25,212 bases of DNA from the NCBI GenBank assembly GCA_903894655.1, contig CAITQY010000141.1, positions 1-25,212 on the forward strand, written 5' to 3'. The notes below the pieces were generated by a model that saw nothing but the letters and a program-made list of their open reading frames with translations, did no database searches and was not told the DNA's origin. Positions 1 to 8,050 of the stretch are shown here, in pieces (the first letter of the stretch is position 1; each line of letters starts with the position of its first letter). The DNA comes from an uncultured Gemmatimonadota bacterium (GTDB taxonomy: Bacteria > Gemmatimonadota > Gemmatimonadetes > Gemmatimonadales > Gemmatimonadaceae). Position numbers and translations under genes: made by a program.

Positions 1-591
1 ACCCTGCTGGCCAATGGGCAGCGCTGGGCGCGATTCGACGCCGAGCAGGGCGGCGTGGGCGCCTGGGCGGCCACGCTGCGCGACGACCACTTGGGCGATC
101 GGGCCTGGGCGGCCCTCGACGTGAGCGCGCGACAGTTTCTGGCCACCGGCGAGCGCACGCTGCGCGAGCATCGACGAGACCGCGGCGCCGATCTGTCCCC
201 GGTGCTGGTGAGCTACGGCAAGGCTATCGAGGTGCAGGTGAACGAGTTGCTGCGCCGCGCCATGCGGAACGCCCCGGCCGCCGCGCAACGGGTCAAGATC
301 GGTGATCATACCCGCCTCCTCAGCGAGGCCCTCCCCCTCACCCTCGGTCAGCTCAGCTACATCCTGGGCGGTGAGCCGGCATTCGGCGAGCACCTGCGAG
401 CCACCCTCACCGACGGCGCCTGGTTAACCAACGAATTTGCCGCCGTCATCGACCAATTCGCCGAGGCACGGAATCCGGCGGCGCATGGCGAGGCGGTAGA
501 TCGCGCTACGGTCGTCGCCTGGCGCAATCGCCTGCTCGGCGTCGGCTCCGACTGCGTGATCGGGCGGCTGGCCCTCGTCGCCCCACGGTAG
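1..591 (+). CDS. 3' part of a protein with a HEPN-like C-terminal region (5' end outside window)
   Basis: The reading frame is open from the first base, so the gene begins upstream of the window; a GTG at 55 is only an internal candidate start. The visible 196 residues are mostly helical and soluble, with no signal peptide or membrane segment. Near the end lies an Arg-Asn-Pro-Ala-Ala-His stretch (Arg codon 469-471, His codon 484-486). This matches the R-x4-6-H motif of HEPN domains, which in many families forms an RNase site and in others is only structural. The helix before it and the Trp-Arg-Asn-Arg-Leu-Leu stretch after it suit a small helical bundle. The N-terminal part, which would decide the function (nuclease, toxin, apoptosis-like regulator or other), is not in view. 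The gene is separated from the next operon by 116 bp holding an operator. HEPN assignment is an inference from one motif. Confidence 0.6.
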   Translation, partial: TLLANGQRWARFDAEQGGVGAWAATLRDDHLGDRAWAALDVSARQFLATGERTLREHRRDRGADLSPVLVSYGKAIEVQVNELLRRAMRNAPAAAQRVKIGDHTRLLSEALPLTLGQLSYILGGEPAFGEHLRATLTDGAWLTNEFAAVIDQFAEARNPAAHGEAVDRATVVAWRNRLLGVGSDCVIGRLALVAPR

Positions 592-639
592 GCCAGCGGG
601 CACCCTACCCCGCCACCCACCCTTTCCACCACGCCGCAC

Positions 640-667
640 CCAATTACTTGAAATTTGAAGTAATTGG
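640..667. promoter_or_regulatory. 28-bp palindromic operator, probable MarR binding site
   Basis: The left arm CCAATTACTT and right arm AAGTAATTGG are perfect reverse complements. They flank an 8-base centre, GAAATTTG, whose inner AAATTT is also self-complementary, so only one symmetric base pair is broken over 28 bases. It is strikingly AT-rich within GC-rich DNA. MarR-family repressors typically bind such palindromes over promoters, and a MarR gene lies within this operon at 3889-4344. Assigning that protein to this site is an inference. Confidence 0.82.
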
Positions 668-676
668 CCGTAGCGT
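648..676 (+). promoter_or_regulatory. Probable promoter of the anthranilate operon
   Basis: A -35-like TTGAAA (648-653, five of six matches to TTGACA) lies inside the palindrome. It is followed after 17 bp by a weak -10-like TAGCGT (671-676, TANNNT type). Transcription would start near 683, leaving a short leader that contains the GGAG at 696-699. A repressor bound to the palindrome would cover the -35 box. The promoter was found by eye only. Confidence 0.4.
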
Positions 677-695
677 CAAGCCGTATCCTCATTCC

Positions 696-699
696 GGAG
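696..699 (+). promoter_or_regulatory. Ribosome binding site that fixes the GTG start at 708
   Basis: GGAG lies eight bases before the GTG at 708. The FAD-binding strand (Val-Asn-Val-Val-Val-Val-Gly) begins at once after that GTG, as is usual at the N terminus of this flavoprotein family. The alternative TTG at 648 lies inside the operator palindrome and is not credible. Confidence 0.7.
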
Positions 700-707
700 C
701 AGATGCG

Positions 708-3080
708 GTGAACGTTGTCGTCGTTGGTGGTGGTCCCGGTGGGCTCTATGCCGCGCTGCTCATGAAGCGACGCGACCCGCGTGCACAGATCACCGTGGTC
801 GAACGGCATCGCCCGGACGATACGTTCGGCTGGGGCGTCGTGCTTTCCGACCAAACGGTCGCCAATTTGCGCGCCGCAGACGCCGAGAGCGCCGACGAGA
901 TCGCGGCCGCCATGCATCGCTGGGACGACATCGCGATTCACTTCGCCGAGCGCACCATGCGTTCGGGCGGACACGGCTTCAGCGGGATCGGTCGCAAGAA
1001 GCTGCTCGCCATTCTGCAGCAGCGTTGCCGAACGCTGGGCGTGGTGCTGCGCTTCGAGACCGAGCTACCTCCTGAAGCGCTCGAGGCGGTCATCGCCGAC
1101 GAACCGGTGGACCTCGTGATCGTGGCCGACGGCATCAACAGCCGTCTACGCGAACGCTTCGCCAGCACGTACCGTCCCGACATCGACCTGCGTCGCTGTC
1201 GCTACATCTGGCTTGGCACGCCCAAGCGCTTCGACGCCTTCACGTTCGCGTTCAAGGAAACGCCGATCGGTTGGTTTCAGGCACACGCGTATCAGTTCGA
1301 CGGCGACACGAGCACGTTCATCGTAGAGACGCCGCAGGAGGTGTGGGAGCAGGCCGGCATCGCCGACATGTCCGACGCGGAATCGATCGCGTTCTGCGAG
1401 TCGCTGTTCGCCGACGTACTAGACGGCGAGCCCCTGATGAGCAACGCAGCGCACCTGCGTGGATCGGCCCAGTGGATTCGCTTCCCACGCGTGACGTGCG
1501 CGGAATGGGTGCACTGGCTCGAGACGGCGCAGGGCCGCGTGCCACTCGTGCTCCTGGGCGACTCGGCGCACACCGCGCACTTCAGCATCGGCTCGGGCAG
1601 CAAGCTCGCCCTCGAAGACGCCATCGCGCTCGACGCGCAGCTAGCGGCGCACGTGGGCGACACGAGCGCGGCGTTGAGCCAGTATCAGGCCGAGCGGAGT
1701 GTGGAAGTGCTCAAGCTGCAGAACGCGGCGCGCAATTCCACCGAATGGTTTGAGCACGTGGATCGCTATGCCACGCTGGCGCCGGAGCAGTTCGCCTATT
1801 CGTTGCTCACGCGCTCGCAGCGCATCTCGCACGAGAACCTGCGTGTGCGCGACGCGGCCTACGTAGGCGCCTTCGAACGCTGGTTTGCCCAGCAGTCGGG
1901 GCTCGCCGTGGCGCCCGACGCCGCCGCACCGCCGGCCATCTTTACGCCGTTCACGATACGCGGCGTCACGTTGCCCAATCGCATCGTGGTCAGCCCCATG
2001 GCCCAGTACTCGGCCACCAACGACGGCATGCCCACCGACTGGCATCTCGTGCATCTTGGCGCGCGCGCCACCGGTGGCGCCGGACTCGTGATGACGGAGA
2101 TGACGTGCGTGGCGCCCGATGCGCGCATCACGCCGGTGTGTCCCGGTATGTGGAGCGACGAGCAGCGCGACATGTGGGCGCGCATCGTGCGTTTCGTGCA
2201 TGAGCACACGCCGGCCAAGATCGGGCTGCAGCTCGGTCACGCCGGGGCGAAGGGTGCCACCAAGACCATGTGGGACGGCATTGACCAGCCGCTCGAAAGC
2301 GGCGCGTGGCCACTGATCGCCGCCTCGGAGCTGCAGTACCTCGAGGGGATTTCGCAGACCGCCCGCGCGATGACCCGCGACGACATGCATCGCGTGACCG
2401 AGGAGTTCGTGCAAGCGGCGCAGCGTGGCGTGGCCGCCGGATTCGACTGGCTAGAGCTGCACTTCGCGCACGGCTATCTCGCGTCGGGCTTCCTGTCGCC
2501 ACTCACCAACCGTCGCACCGATGCATACGGGGGCGATCTCGCCGGACGCGCCAAGTTTCCGCTTGAAATATTCGCCGCCGTGCGCGCCGTGTGGCCGGCC
2601 GACTTGCCGATCTCGGTGCGAATCTCAGCGCACGACTGGGCCACAGGCGGCAACAGCGACGATGATGCGGTCGCCATCGCGGCGCTGTTCAAAGCAGCCG
2701 GCGCCGACATGATCGACGTGTCGGCCGGTCAGGTGGTCAAGCGCGAGCGGCCCGTGTACGGTCGCATGTGGCAGACGCCATTCGCCGATCGCATCCGACA
2801 GGAAGCGGGGATCGCCACGATCGCCGTGGGTGCGATCACCGATGCCGATCAGGCCAATGGCATCATCGCGTCGGGGCGAGCCGACCTCGTGGCCATCGGC
2901 CGTCCGCATCTCACCAATCCCGCGTGGACGCTCATGGAAGCGGCCAAGTACGGGTACGCCGGCGCCACGTGGCCCGTGCAGTATCTGTCGGGCAAATCGC
3001 AGTTGGATCGTCTCATCGAGCGCGAACGTAGCATGCGCGCGGCCGCCGAAGGCGCGCCGCCCACGGGAGAGCTCACGTGA
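708..3080 (+). CDS. Anthraniloyl-CoA (2-aminobenzoyl-CoA) monooxygenase/reductase, two-flavoprotein fusion
   Basis: This is a 790-residue fusion. The N-terminal half is an FAD monooxygenase of the aromatic hydroxylase type, with a GGGPGG dinucleotide-binding loop at residues 7-12 and a GDSAH FAD motif at about 284-288. The C-terminal half (from about residue 411 to 770) is an Old Yellow Enzyme-type FMN oxidoreductase. It has the Asn-Arg-Ile-Val-Val-Ser-Pro-Met strand, the HFAHGYL active-site stretch and a Gly-Arg-Pro phosphate loop. This order is that of 2-aminobenzoyl-CoA monooxygenase/reductase (EC 1.14.13.40), which hydroxylates and then reduces the CoA-bound ring to 2-amino-5-oxocyclohex-1-ene-carboxyl-CoA. 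Databases also call such fusions salicylyl-CoA 5-hydroxylase/oxidoreductase. The ligase, SDR, dehydrogenase and crotonases downstream favour anthranilate. It is the first gene of the operon and overlaps the next by four bases. A start at GTG 708 is preferred. Confidence 0.9.
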   Translation: MNVVVVGGGPGGLYAALLMKRRDPRAQITVVERHRPDDTFGWGVVLSDQTVANLRAADAESADEIAAAMHRWDDIAIHFAERTMRSGGHGFSGIGRKKLLAILQQRCRTLGVVLRFETELPPEALEAVIADEPVDLVIVADGINSRLRERFASTYRPDIDLRRCRYIWLGTPKRFDAFTFAFKETPIGWFQAHAYQFDGDTSTFIVETPQEVWEQAGIADMSDAESIAFCESLFADVLDGEPLMSNAAHLRGSAQWIRFPRVTCAEWVHWLETAQGRVPLVLLGDSAHTAHFSIGSGSKLALEDAIALDAQLAAHVGDTSAALSQYQAERSVEVLKLQNAARNSTEWFEHVDRYATLAPEQFAYSLLTRSQRISHENLRVRDAAYVGAFERWFAQQSGLAVAPDAAAPPAIFTPFTIRGVTLPNRIVVSPMAQYSATNDGMPTDWHLVHLGARATGGAGLVMTEMTCVAPDARITPVCPGMWSDEQRDMWARIVRFVHEHTPAKIGLQLGHAGAKGATKTMWDGIDQPLESGAWPLIAASELQYLEGISQTARAMTRDDMHRVTEEFVQAAQRGVAAGFDWLELHFAHGYLASGFLSPLTNRRTDAYGGDLAGRAKFPLEIFAAVRAVWPADLPISVRISAHDWATGGNSDDDAVAIAALFKAAGADMIDVSAGQVVKRERPVYGRMWQTPFADRIRQEAGIATIAVGAITDADQANGIIASGRADLVAIGRPHLTNPAWTLMEAAKYGYAGATWPVQYLSGKSQLDRLIERERSMRAAAEGAPPTGELT

Positions 3081-3892
3081 CCCTGCACATGAGTGATTCG
3101 CTCCCGGCACTGGCCGGCCGCCATGCTCTGGTGACCGGTGCCAACCGCGGCATCGGTGCCGCGATCGCGCGCGCGCTCTCGGCCGCCGGCGCCCGGGTGT
3201 CGCTGCTGGTGCGCGACGCAGCACGCGGCGAGGCGGTTGGCTCGTCGTTGTCCGGGCCGTACACCGTGGTCGTGGCCGACGTGACCGACCGCGACGCATT
3301 GATCAGCGCCTGCGCGGCCGCGGCCGACGCGCTGGGCCCCATCGACATTCTGGTGAACAACGCTGGCACGGCCGAATCCGCGCCGTTCCTGAAAAGCGAT
3401 ACGGCACTATTCGAGCAGATGATCGCGATGCATCTGATGGCGCCCGTATACGCGTCACAGGCGGTACTGCCGTCCATGCTCGCCCGCGGCGCCGGTCACA
3501 TCGTGAATGTGGCCAGTGTGGCCGGCCTCATGGGGGCTCCGTACATCACCGCGTACACTTCGGCCAAGCACGCGATGATTGGGCTTACGCGGGCACTCGC
3601 CGCCGAAGTGGGGCCGCGCGGCGTGTCCGTGAATGCTGTATGTCCGGCGTACACCGATACCGATCTCGTGACTGGGGCCGTTGAGCGCATCGTGCAGCGT
3701 ACGGGGCGTTCGGCCCACGACGCGTTGCACTCCATTCTCTCCGACGCAGGCCAAGCGCGCATCGTGACCTCGGAAGAGGTAGCCGACGCCGTGCTGGCGC
3801 TATGCACCGCCCCAGCGGGTGCACCGGTGGGTCAGGCCATTGTGATCGACGGTCGCGTAACCGACGGTCACGCCCCGGCGCGCGGCGCATGA
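3077..3892 (+). CDS. Short-chain dehydrogenase/reductase of the anthranilate operon
   Basis: A 271-residue classical SDR. The cofactor motif Thr-Gly-Ala-Asn-Arg-Gly-Ile-Gly is close to the N terminus, an Asn-Asn-Ala-Gly motif follows, then catalytic Ser147 and the Tyr160-x3-Lys164 pair with the usual 13-residue spacing. The GTG start at 3077 overlaps the TGA of the monooxygenase (GTGA) and has GGAGAG six bases upstream. An ATG at 3089 is a possible alternative but has no site at the right distance. By context it most likely oxidises or reduces a hydroxy/oxo group of the non-aromatic CoA ester made by the monooxygenase/reductase, acting as a hydroxyacyl-CoA dehydrogenase in the beta-oxidation-like part of the route. 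The exact step and the cofactor (NAD or NADP) cannot be read from the sequence. Confidence 0.87.
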   Translation: MTLHMSDSLPALAGRHALVTGANRGIGAAIARALSAAGARVSLLVRDAARGEAVGSSLSGPYTVVVADVTDRDALISACAAAADALGPIDILVNNAGTAESAPFLKSDTALFEQMIAMHLMAPVYASQAVLPSMLARGAGHIVNVASVAGLMGAPYITAYTSAKHAMIGLTRALAAEVGPRGVSVNAVCPAYTDTDLVTGAVERIVQRTGRSAHDALHSILSDAGQARIVTSEEVADAVLALCTAPAGAPVGQAIVIDGRVTDGHAPARGA

Positions 3893-4344
3893 GCAAGGCC
3901 GATCAGGAGGCGCTGCGCCTCTGGCTACGCCTGTTCACGACGACCACGCTCGTGGAGCGGAAGCTCGATAGCGCACTCAAGCGCGAGTTCGACTCCACAC
4001 TGCCGCGTTTCGATCTGCTGGCACAACTGGAGCGCGCCCCCGACGGCTTGCGCATGGGCGAACTCTCCGAGCGCATTCTCACCACCGGCGGCAACGTCAC
4101 ATGGCTGGTGCGCGCGCTCGAAGCCGAGAAGCTCGTCACGCGACGCGTATCGCCGACGGACAAGCGTGCCGCCATCGTCCGGCTTACCGCGGCCGGCAAG
4201 CGGCACTTCGCGGCCATGGCAGAGGCCCATGAACGATGGATCGCCGACATCTTTTCCGCGCTACCGCCGAGCGACCGGCGCACCATGCAGGCGCAGCTCG
4301 GCGTCGTGAAGGATCGTGTTCGTTCTCCCAGGAGTAGCTCATGA
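3889..4344 (+). CDS. MarR-family transcriptional regulator
   Basis: A 151-residue MarR protein. An N-terminal dimerisation helix is followed by a winged helix-turn-helix: the Pro-Arg-Phe-Asp-Leu-Leu-Ala-Gln-Leu helix, the Met-Gly-Glu-Leu-Ser-Glu-Arg region, the recognition part Gly-Gly-Asn-Val-Thr-Trp-Leu, and a wing around Arg-Arg-Val-Ser-Pro-Thr-Asp-Lys-Arg. A C-terminal helix completes the fold. The start is the ATG at 3889 that overlaps the SDR stop as ATGA; a longer upstream frame is an artefact inside the SDR. It in turn overlaps the crotonase start as ATGA. Its place inside the operon and the palindrome at 640-667 suggest autoregulation of the whole unit. Known MarR proteins of aryl-CoA pathways, such as CouR, are released by the CoA thioester. 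Here 2-aminobenzoyl-CoA is the obvious candidate ligand, by inference. Confidence 0.88.
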   Translation: MSKADQEALRLWLRLFTTTTLVERKLDSALKREFDSTLPRFDLLAQLERAPDGLRMGELSERILTTGGNVTWLVRALEAEKLVTRRVSPTDKRAAIVRLTAAGKRHFAAMAEAHERWIADIFSALPPSDRRTMQAQLGVVKDRVRSPRSSS

Positions 4345-5183
4345 CCAATCCGATGTCGGCAATGCGGCAGCCGCTCGCCGCGCTTCAACCAGAGCACTTC
4401 GCGTGGTCTACTGCACACGACGGCCGCGTGGGCGTGATCACGTTGAATCGGCCGTCGCGCAAGAATCCGCTCACCTTCGAATCGTACGCCGAGCTGCGCG
4501 ATCTCTTTCGCGACCTGAGCTACGCATCGGACATTCGCGCCATCGTGCTCACGGGCGCCGAGCACAATTTCTGCTCCGGTGGCGACGTGTTCGAGATCAT
4601 CGAACCGCTCACGCGCATGGCGGTGCCCGAGTTGCTGGCGTTCACGCGCATGACCGGTGATCTGGTAAAGGCGATGCGCGCCTGTCCGCAGCCGATCATC
4701 GCCGCCGTGGACGGCGTCTGCGCCGGCGCGGGTGCCATTCTTGCCATGGCGTCGGATATGCGCCTCGCGACGCCACAGGCGCGCACGGCGTTTCTGTTTA
4801 CGCGTGTGGGGCTCGCCGGCTGCGACATGGGCGCCTGTGCCCTGCTGCCGCGCCTTATCGGTCAGGGGCGCGCGGCGGAGCTGCTGTACACCGGGCGCGC
4901 GATGGACGCCGCCGAAGGTGAACGCTGGGGCTTCTACAACGCGCTGATCGAGCGCGATGCATTGCTCGCCGAGGCGATCAATCGTGCCGGCGATCTGGCC
5001 AACGGTCCGGCCTTCGCGCACAGCATGACGAAGACGATGCTGCAACAGGAGTGGAACGTGTCGGTCGATCAGGCCATCGAGATGGAAGCGCAGGCGCAGG
5101 CGTTGTGCATGGGCACGCAGGATTTCCGCCGGGCCTTCGACGCCTTCGCCGCCAAGCAGTCCCCTGTGTTCGAGGGGAACTGA
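4341..5183 (+). CDS. Atypical crotonase-fold protein (enoyl-CoA hydratase/isomerase superfamily)
   Basis: A 280-residue crotonase. The oxyanion-hole segments are recognisable (Cys-Ser-Gly-Gly-Asp and Gly-Ala-Gly-Ala-Ile), but both catalytic glutamates of standard hydratases are absent. The position matching Glu144 of rat mitochondrial hydratase is Ile133, and the position of Glu164 is also not acidic. Instead Asp162 sits in a Gly-Cys-Asp-Met-Gly motif, at or near the place where dienoyl-CoA isomerase carries its catalytic Asp. It is therefore probably not a plain hydratase; an isomerase or ring-opening role in the 2-amino-5-oxocyclohexene-carboxyl-CoA pathway is more likely. It contrasts with the second crotonase of the operon, which keeps both glutamates. 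AGGAG lies six bases before the ATG, which overlaps the MarR stop. Confidence 0.85.
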   Translation: MTNPMSAMRQPLAALQPEHFAWSTAHDGRVGVITLNRPSRKNPLTFESYAELRDLFRDLSYASDIRAIVLTGAEHNFCSGGDVFEIIEPLTRMAVPELLAFTRMTGDLVKAMRACPQPIIAAVDGVCAGAGAILAMASDMRLATPQARTAFLFTRVGLAGCDMGACALLPRLIGQGRAAELLYTGRAMDAAEGERWGFYNALIERDALLAEAINRAGDLANGPAFAHSMTKTMLQQEWNVSVDQAIEMEAQAQALCMGTQDFRRAFDAFAAKQSPVFEGN

Positions 5184-5185
5184 GC

Positions 5186-6370
5186 ATGCACGTCGCCTTC
5201 GATCATCTGGCCTGGCCGTTCTTCGACGACGCGCATCGGGAACTCGCGACGTCGGTTACCGACTGGACCGCGGCACAGGGCACCGAGCCCACCGCCAGCA
5301 GTGAGGCCGAGGTGGACGACGCCTGCCGCGCGTGGGTGCGCCGGTTGGGCGACGCCGGCTTCCTGCGCTATTGCGTGCCGGCACCGTGGGGCGGCGCGCT
5401 CCCCACACTCGACTCACGCGCCTTGTGTGTGCTGCGCGAAGCACTCGCCGCGCACGATGGGCTCGCCGACTTCGCGTTCGCCATGCAAGGCTTGGGCTCG
5501 GGGGCGATTACGCTGGGCGGCAGCGACGCCCTGCGCGCCGAATGGTTGCCGCGGGTGGCCTCGGGGAGCGCCATCGCGGCCTTTGCACTGTCGGAGCCCG
5601 ACGCCGGCTCCGATGTCGCGGCCATGAGTATGCGGGCCACCCGCACTGAGGCCGGTTGGCAGCTGGACGGCGCGAAAACGTGGATCTCGAACGGTGGCAT
5701 CGCCGACTTCTACTGCGTGTTCGCGCGCACAGGCACCGACGTGAGTGGCTCCAAAGGCATCAGCGCGTTCTTCGTGCGAGCCGACACGCCGGGGCTGCGT
5801 GTCGCCGAGCGGATCACGGTGATGTCGCCGCATCCGCTGGCGCTCCTGTCGTTCGACGCGTGCGTGGTGCCGCACAGCGCGCTGCTGGGTGTAGAGCGCG
5901 AAGGTTTCTCGCTGGCCATGCGCACGCTCGACATCTTCCGTGTATCAGTAGCCGCCGCGGCAACGGGTTTCGCACGCCGCGCCATGCACGAGGCGCTCAC
6001 CCACGCCGATACACGCGTGATGTTCGGCGCCACGCTCGGCGCGCAGCCGTTGGCCCAGGCGATTCTGGGCGATATGGCCACCGACCTCGATACCGCGGCG
6101 CTCATGACCTATCGGGCGGCGTGGCATCGCGACACACAGAGCAGCCGCAGCACGGGCGTGGCCGCGATGGCCAAGCTGGCCGGCACCGAGCTCGCACAGC
6201 AAGTGATCGATCGGGCCCTGCAGCTGCATGGTGGGCGCGGGGTGCGCGTGGGCGAAGTGGTGGAGCGGTTGTATCGCGACGTGCGCGCGCTACGCATCTA
6301 CGAAGGAGCGACCGAAGTGCAGCGCTTGCTCGTGGGTCGCGAAACGTTGAAGGCTCACCGTCAACGCTGA
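5186..6370 (+). CDS. Acyl-CoA dehydrogenase
   Basis: A 394-residue FAD-dependent acyl-CoA dehydrogenase of normal length. The Ser-Glu-Pro-Asp-Ala-Gly-Ser-Asp substrate/FAD motif, the Thr-Trp-Ile-Ser-Asn-Gly loop and the C-terminal Arg-Asp-Val-Arg-Ala-Leu-Arg-Ile-Tyr-Glu-Gly-Ala segment are all present. The Glu of the last (Glu373) is at the place of the catalytic base of medium-chain dehydrogenases. The start at ATG 5186 is two bases after the crotonase stop, with a GAGGGGA site nine bases upstream; the open frame further upstream lies inside the crotonase. It would oxidise an alicyclic or opened-chain CoA ester formed after ring reduction, passing electrons to an electron-transfer flavoprotein that is not encoded in this window. 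The exact substrate is not evident. Confidence 0.9.
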   Translation: MHVAFDHLAWPFFDDAHRELATSVTDWTAAQGTEPTASSEAEVDDACRAWVRRLGDAGFLRYCVPAPWGGALPTLDSRALCVLREALAAHDGLADFAFAMQGLGSGAITLGGSDALRAEWLPRVASGSAIAAFALSEPDAGSDVAAMSMRATRTEAGWQLDGAKTWISNGGIADFYCVFARTGTDVSGSKGISAFFVRADTPGLRVAERITVMSPHPLALLSFDACVVPHSALLGVEREGFSLAMRTLDIFRVSVAAAATGFARRAMHEALTHADTRVMFGATLGAQPLAQAILGDMATDLDTAALMTYRAAWHRDTQSSRSTGVAAMAKLAGTELAQQVIDRALQLHGGRGVRVGEVVERLYRDVRALRIYEGATEVQRLLVGRETLKAHRQR

Positions 6371-6379
6371 GATCACGCC

Positions 6380-8050
6380 ATGTCGCCACCATCTGAACAC
6401 ACGACAGTGCAGTTGCACCCGAGCGGTCACGTGGACGGCTTCGCGCGGGCGCAGCTGCCTCCGGCCGAGCAGTGGCCAGTCATCACACTCGATGGCGTGT
6501 ACGCGGTTCCGCCGAGGCTGAACGCAGCCGTGGAGCTGCTCGATCGTGCCATCAGCGAGGGTCACGGGGATCGCGTCGCGATCGTGGTGCCGGATGGCCT
6601 CGGCGGATGGGAAGAGACCACGTATGCAGAGCTGGCGGCACAGGTCGATGCACTAGCGCACGTGCTGGTGCACGACCTCGGCCTCGTGTCGGGCAATCGC
6701 GTGCTGTGCCGCGGCTTCAACGGCCGTTTCATGACGGTAGCGTGGCTGGCCACGCTCAAGGCCGGCATGGTGGCCGTGACCACGATGCCGATGTTGCGCG
6801 CCGGGGAGTTGCGCACGGTGATCGAGCGCGCGCAGTGCAACGCGGCGCTGTGTGATGCACGACTGCTCGAGGATCTGGCCAGCGCCGCCGCGGGCTCACC
6901 AGCCATGCGCGCGGTACGCTATTGGGGTGGCGATGGGGCCGATACACTCGAGCGTGCGATGGCGCACCACACCACCGCGTTCACGGCGATCGAGACGGCC
7001 AGCGACGATGTCGCCCTCATCGCGTTTACGTCGGGCACCACGGGGATTCCCAAAGGGTGCATGCACTTCCATCGCGATGTAATGGCGATGTGCCGTGGCT
7101 TCGCCGAGCAGGTGCTGGGGATCACGGCCGATGACCGCTGTATCGGCACCCCTCCGATCGCCTTCACCTTCGGACTCGGTGGACTGGTGTGCTTTCCGAT
7201 GGCGGCGCGGGCCAGTGTCGTGTTGCTCGAGCGCGCGTCTCCCGAGAGTCTGCTCGAGGCCATCGCGGCCACCGGCGCCACCATCAGCTTCACGGCGCCC
7301 ACGTTTTACCGGCACATGGCGCTCGCGATCCGTCAGCACCCAGGCCGTTTCGACACGACGTCGTTGCGCGTCACCGTGTCGGCCGGTGAAGCACTGCCCG
7401 ACGCCACGCGCACGCTCTGGCGCGAGGCAACGGGCATCGAGATGCTCGACGGTATCGGTGCCACCGAATTGATTCACGTCTTCATCGCTGCCACCGCCGC
7501 GGATTGGCGACGTGGCGCGATCGGCCGCGCGGTGCCCGGCTACACCGTAGCGGTGCTCGATGACGACCTCTGCGAGGTGCCACGTGGCGAGGTCGGCCGA
7601 CTGGCCGTGCGTGGCCCCACCGGCTGCCGCTACCTCGCCGACGCACGACAGCACAGCTACGTGCAGGACGGCTGGAATCTCACCGGCGATGCCTGCACGA
7701 TGGACGACGACGGCTATGTGTTCTTCAAGGCGCGCACCGATGACCTCATCGTCTCGGCTGGCTACAATATCGGCGCGCCGGAAGTGGAAGGTGCGCTACT
7801 GGAGCATGATGCCGTCGCCGAGTGCGCGGTGGTGGGACTCCCCGACGAAGAACGGGGACACGTGGTGGCCGCATTCGTCGTGCTCCGGACGGGCTTCGAC
7901 GGCGATGCGGCGTTGGCACGCGCGCTCCAGGATCATGTCAAGGCCACGATTGCACCGTACAAGTATCCGCGGCAGGTGGAGTTCGTGAACGAACTGCCTA
8001 AGACCAACACGGGAAAGCTTCAGCGATTCCGGCTCAAGGAGCACACGTGA
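6380..8050 (+). CDS. Aryl-CoA ligase of the benzoate-CoA ligase family, probably 2-aminobenzoate-CoA ligase
   Basis: A 556-residue ANL-superfamily adenylating enzyme. The P-loop-like Phe-Thr-Ser-Gly-Thr-Thr-Gly-Ile-Pro-Lys-Gly begins at residue 216. It is followed by the Gly-Ile-Gly-Ala-Thr-Glu A5 motif, Thr-Gly-Asp, the hinge Arg-Thr-Asp-Asp, the Gly-Tyr-Asn-Ile-Gly-Ala-Pro-Glu-Val-Glu stretch typical of the benzoate-CoA ligase branch, and the C-terminal Pro-Lys-Thr-Asn-Thr-Gly-Lys with catalytic Lys546. The reaction is aryl acid + ATP + CoA to aryl-CoA + AMP + PPi. Its operon mate is an anthraniloyl-CoA monooxygenase, so 2-aminobenzoate is the most likely substrate (EC 6.2.1.32 activity). 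Nine bases separate it from the dehydrogenase gene, and the ribosome site is weak, suggesting coupling. Salicylate or another substituted benzoate is an alternative. Confidence 0.88.
   Translation: MSPPSEHTTVQLHPSGHVDGFARAQLPPAEQWPVITLDGVYAVPPRLNAAVELLDRAISEGHGDRVAIVVPDGLGGWEETTYAELAAQVDALAHVLVHDLGLVSGNRVLCRGFNGRFMTVAWLATLKAGMVAVTTMPMLRAGELRTVIERAQCNAALCDARLLEDLASAAAGSPAMRAVRYWGGDGADTLERAMAHHTTAFTAIETASDDVALIAFTSGTTGIPKGCMHFHRDVMAMCRGFAEQVLGITADDRCIGTPPIAFTFGLGGLVCFPMAARASVVLLERASPESLLEAIAATGATISFTAPTFYRHMALAIRQHPGRFDTTSLRVTVSAGEALPDATRTLWREATGIEMLDGIGATELIHVFIAATAADWRRGAIGRAVPGYTVAVLDDDLCEVPRGEVGRLAVRGPTGCRYLADARQHSYVQDGWNLTGDACTMDDDGYVFFKARTDDLIVSAGYNIGAPEVEGALLEHDAVAECAVVGLPDEERGHVVAAFVVLRTGFDGDAALARALQDHVKATIAPYKYPRQVEFVNELPKTNTGKLQRFRLKEHT

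Noticed and set aside
648..707. Upstream TTG start for the monooxygenase/reductase, adding 20 residues
   Set aside because: The TTG lies inside the operator palindrome and has no ribosome site, while GTG 708 has GGAG eight bases upstream and starts directly at the FAD-binding strand.
3903..5045. Minus-strand open frame (380 codons) opposite MarR and crotonase genes
   Set aside because: Composition is that of an antisense shadow in GC-rich DNA, and both genes on the other strand have family motifs and overlapping starts.
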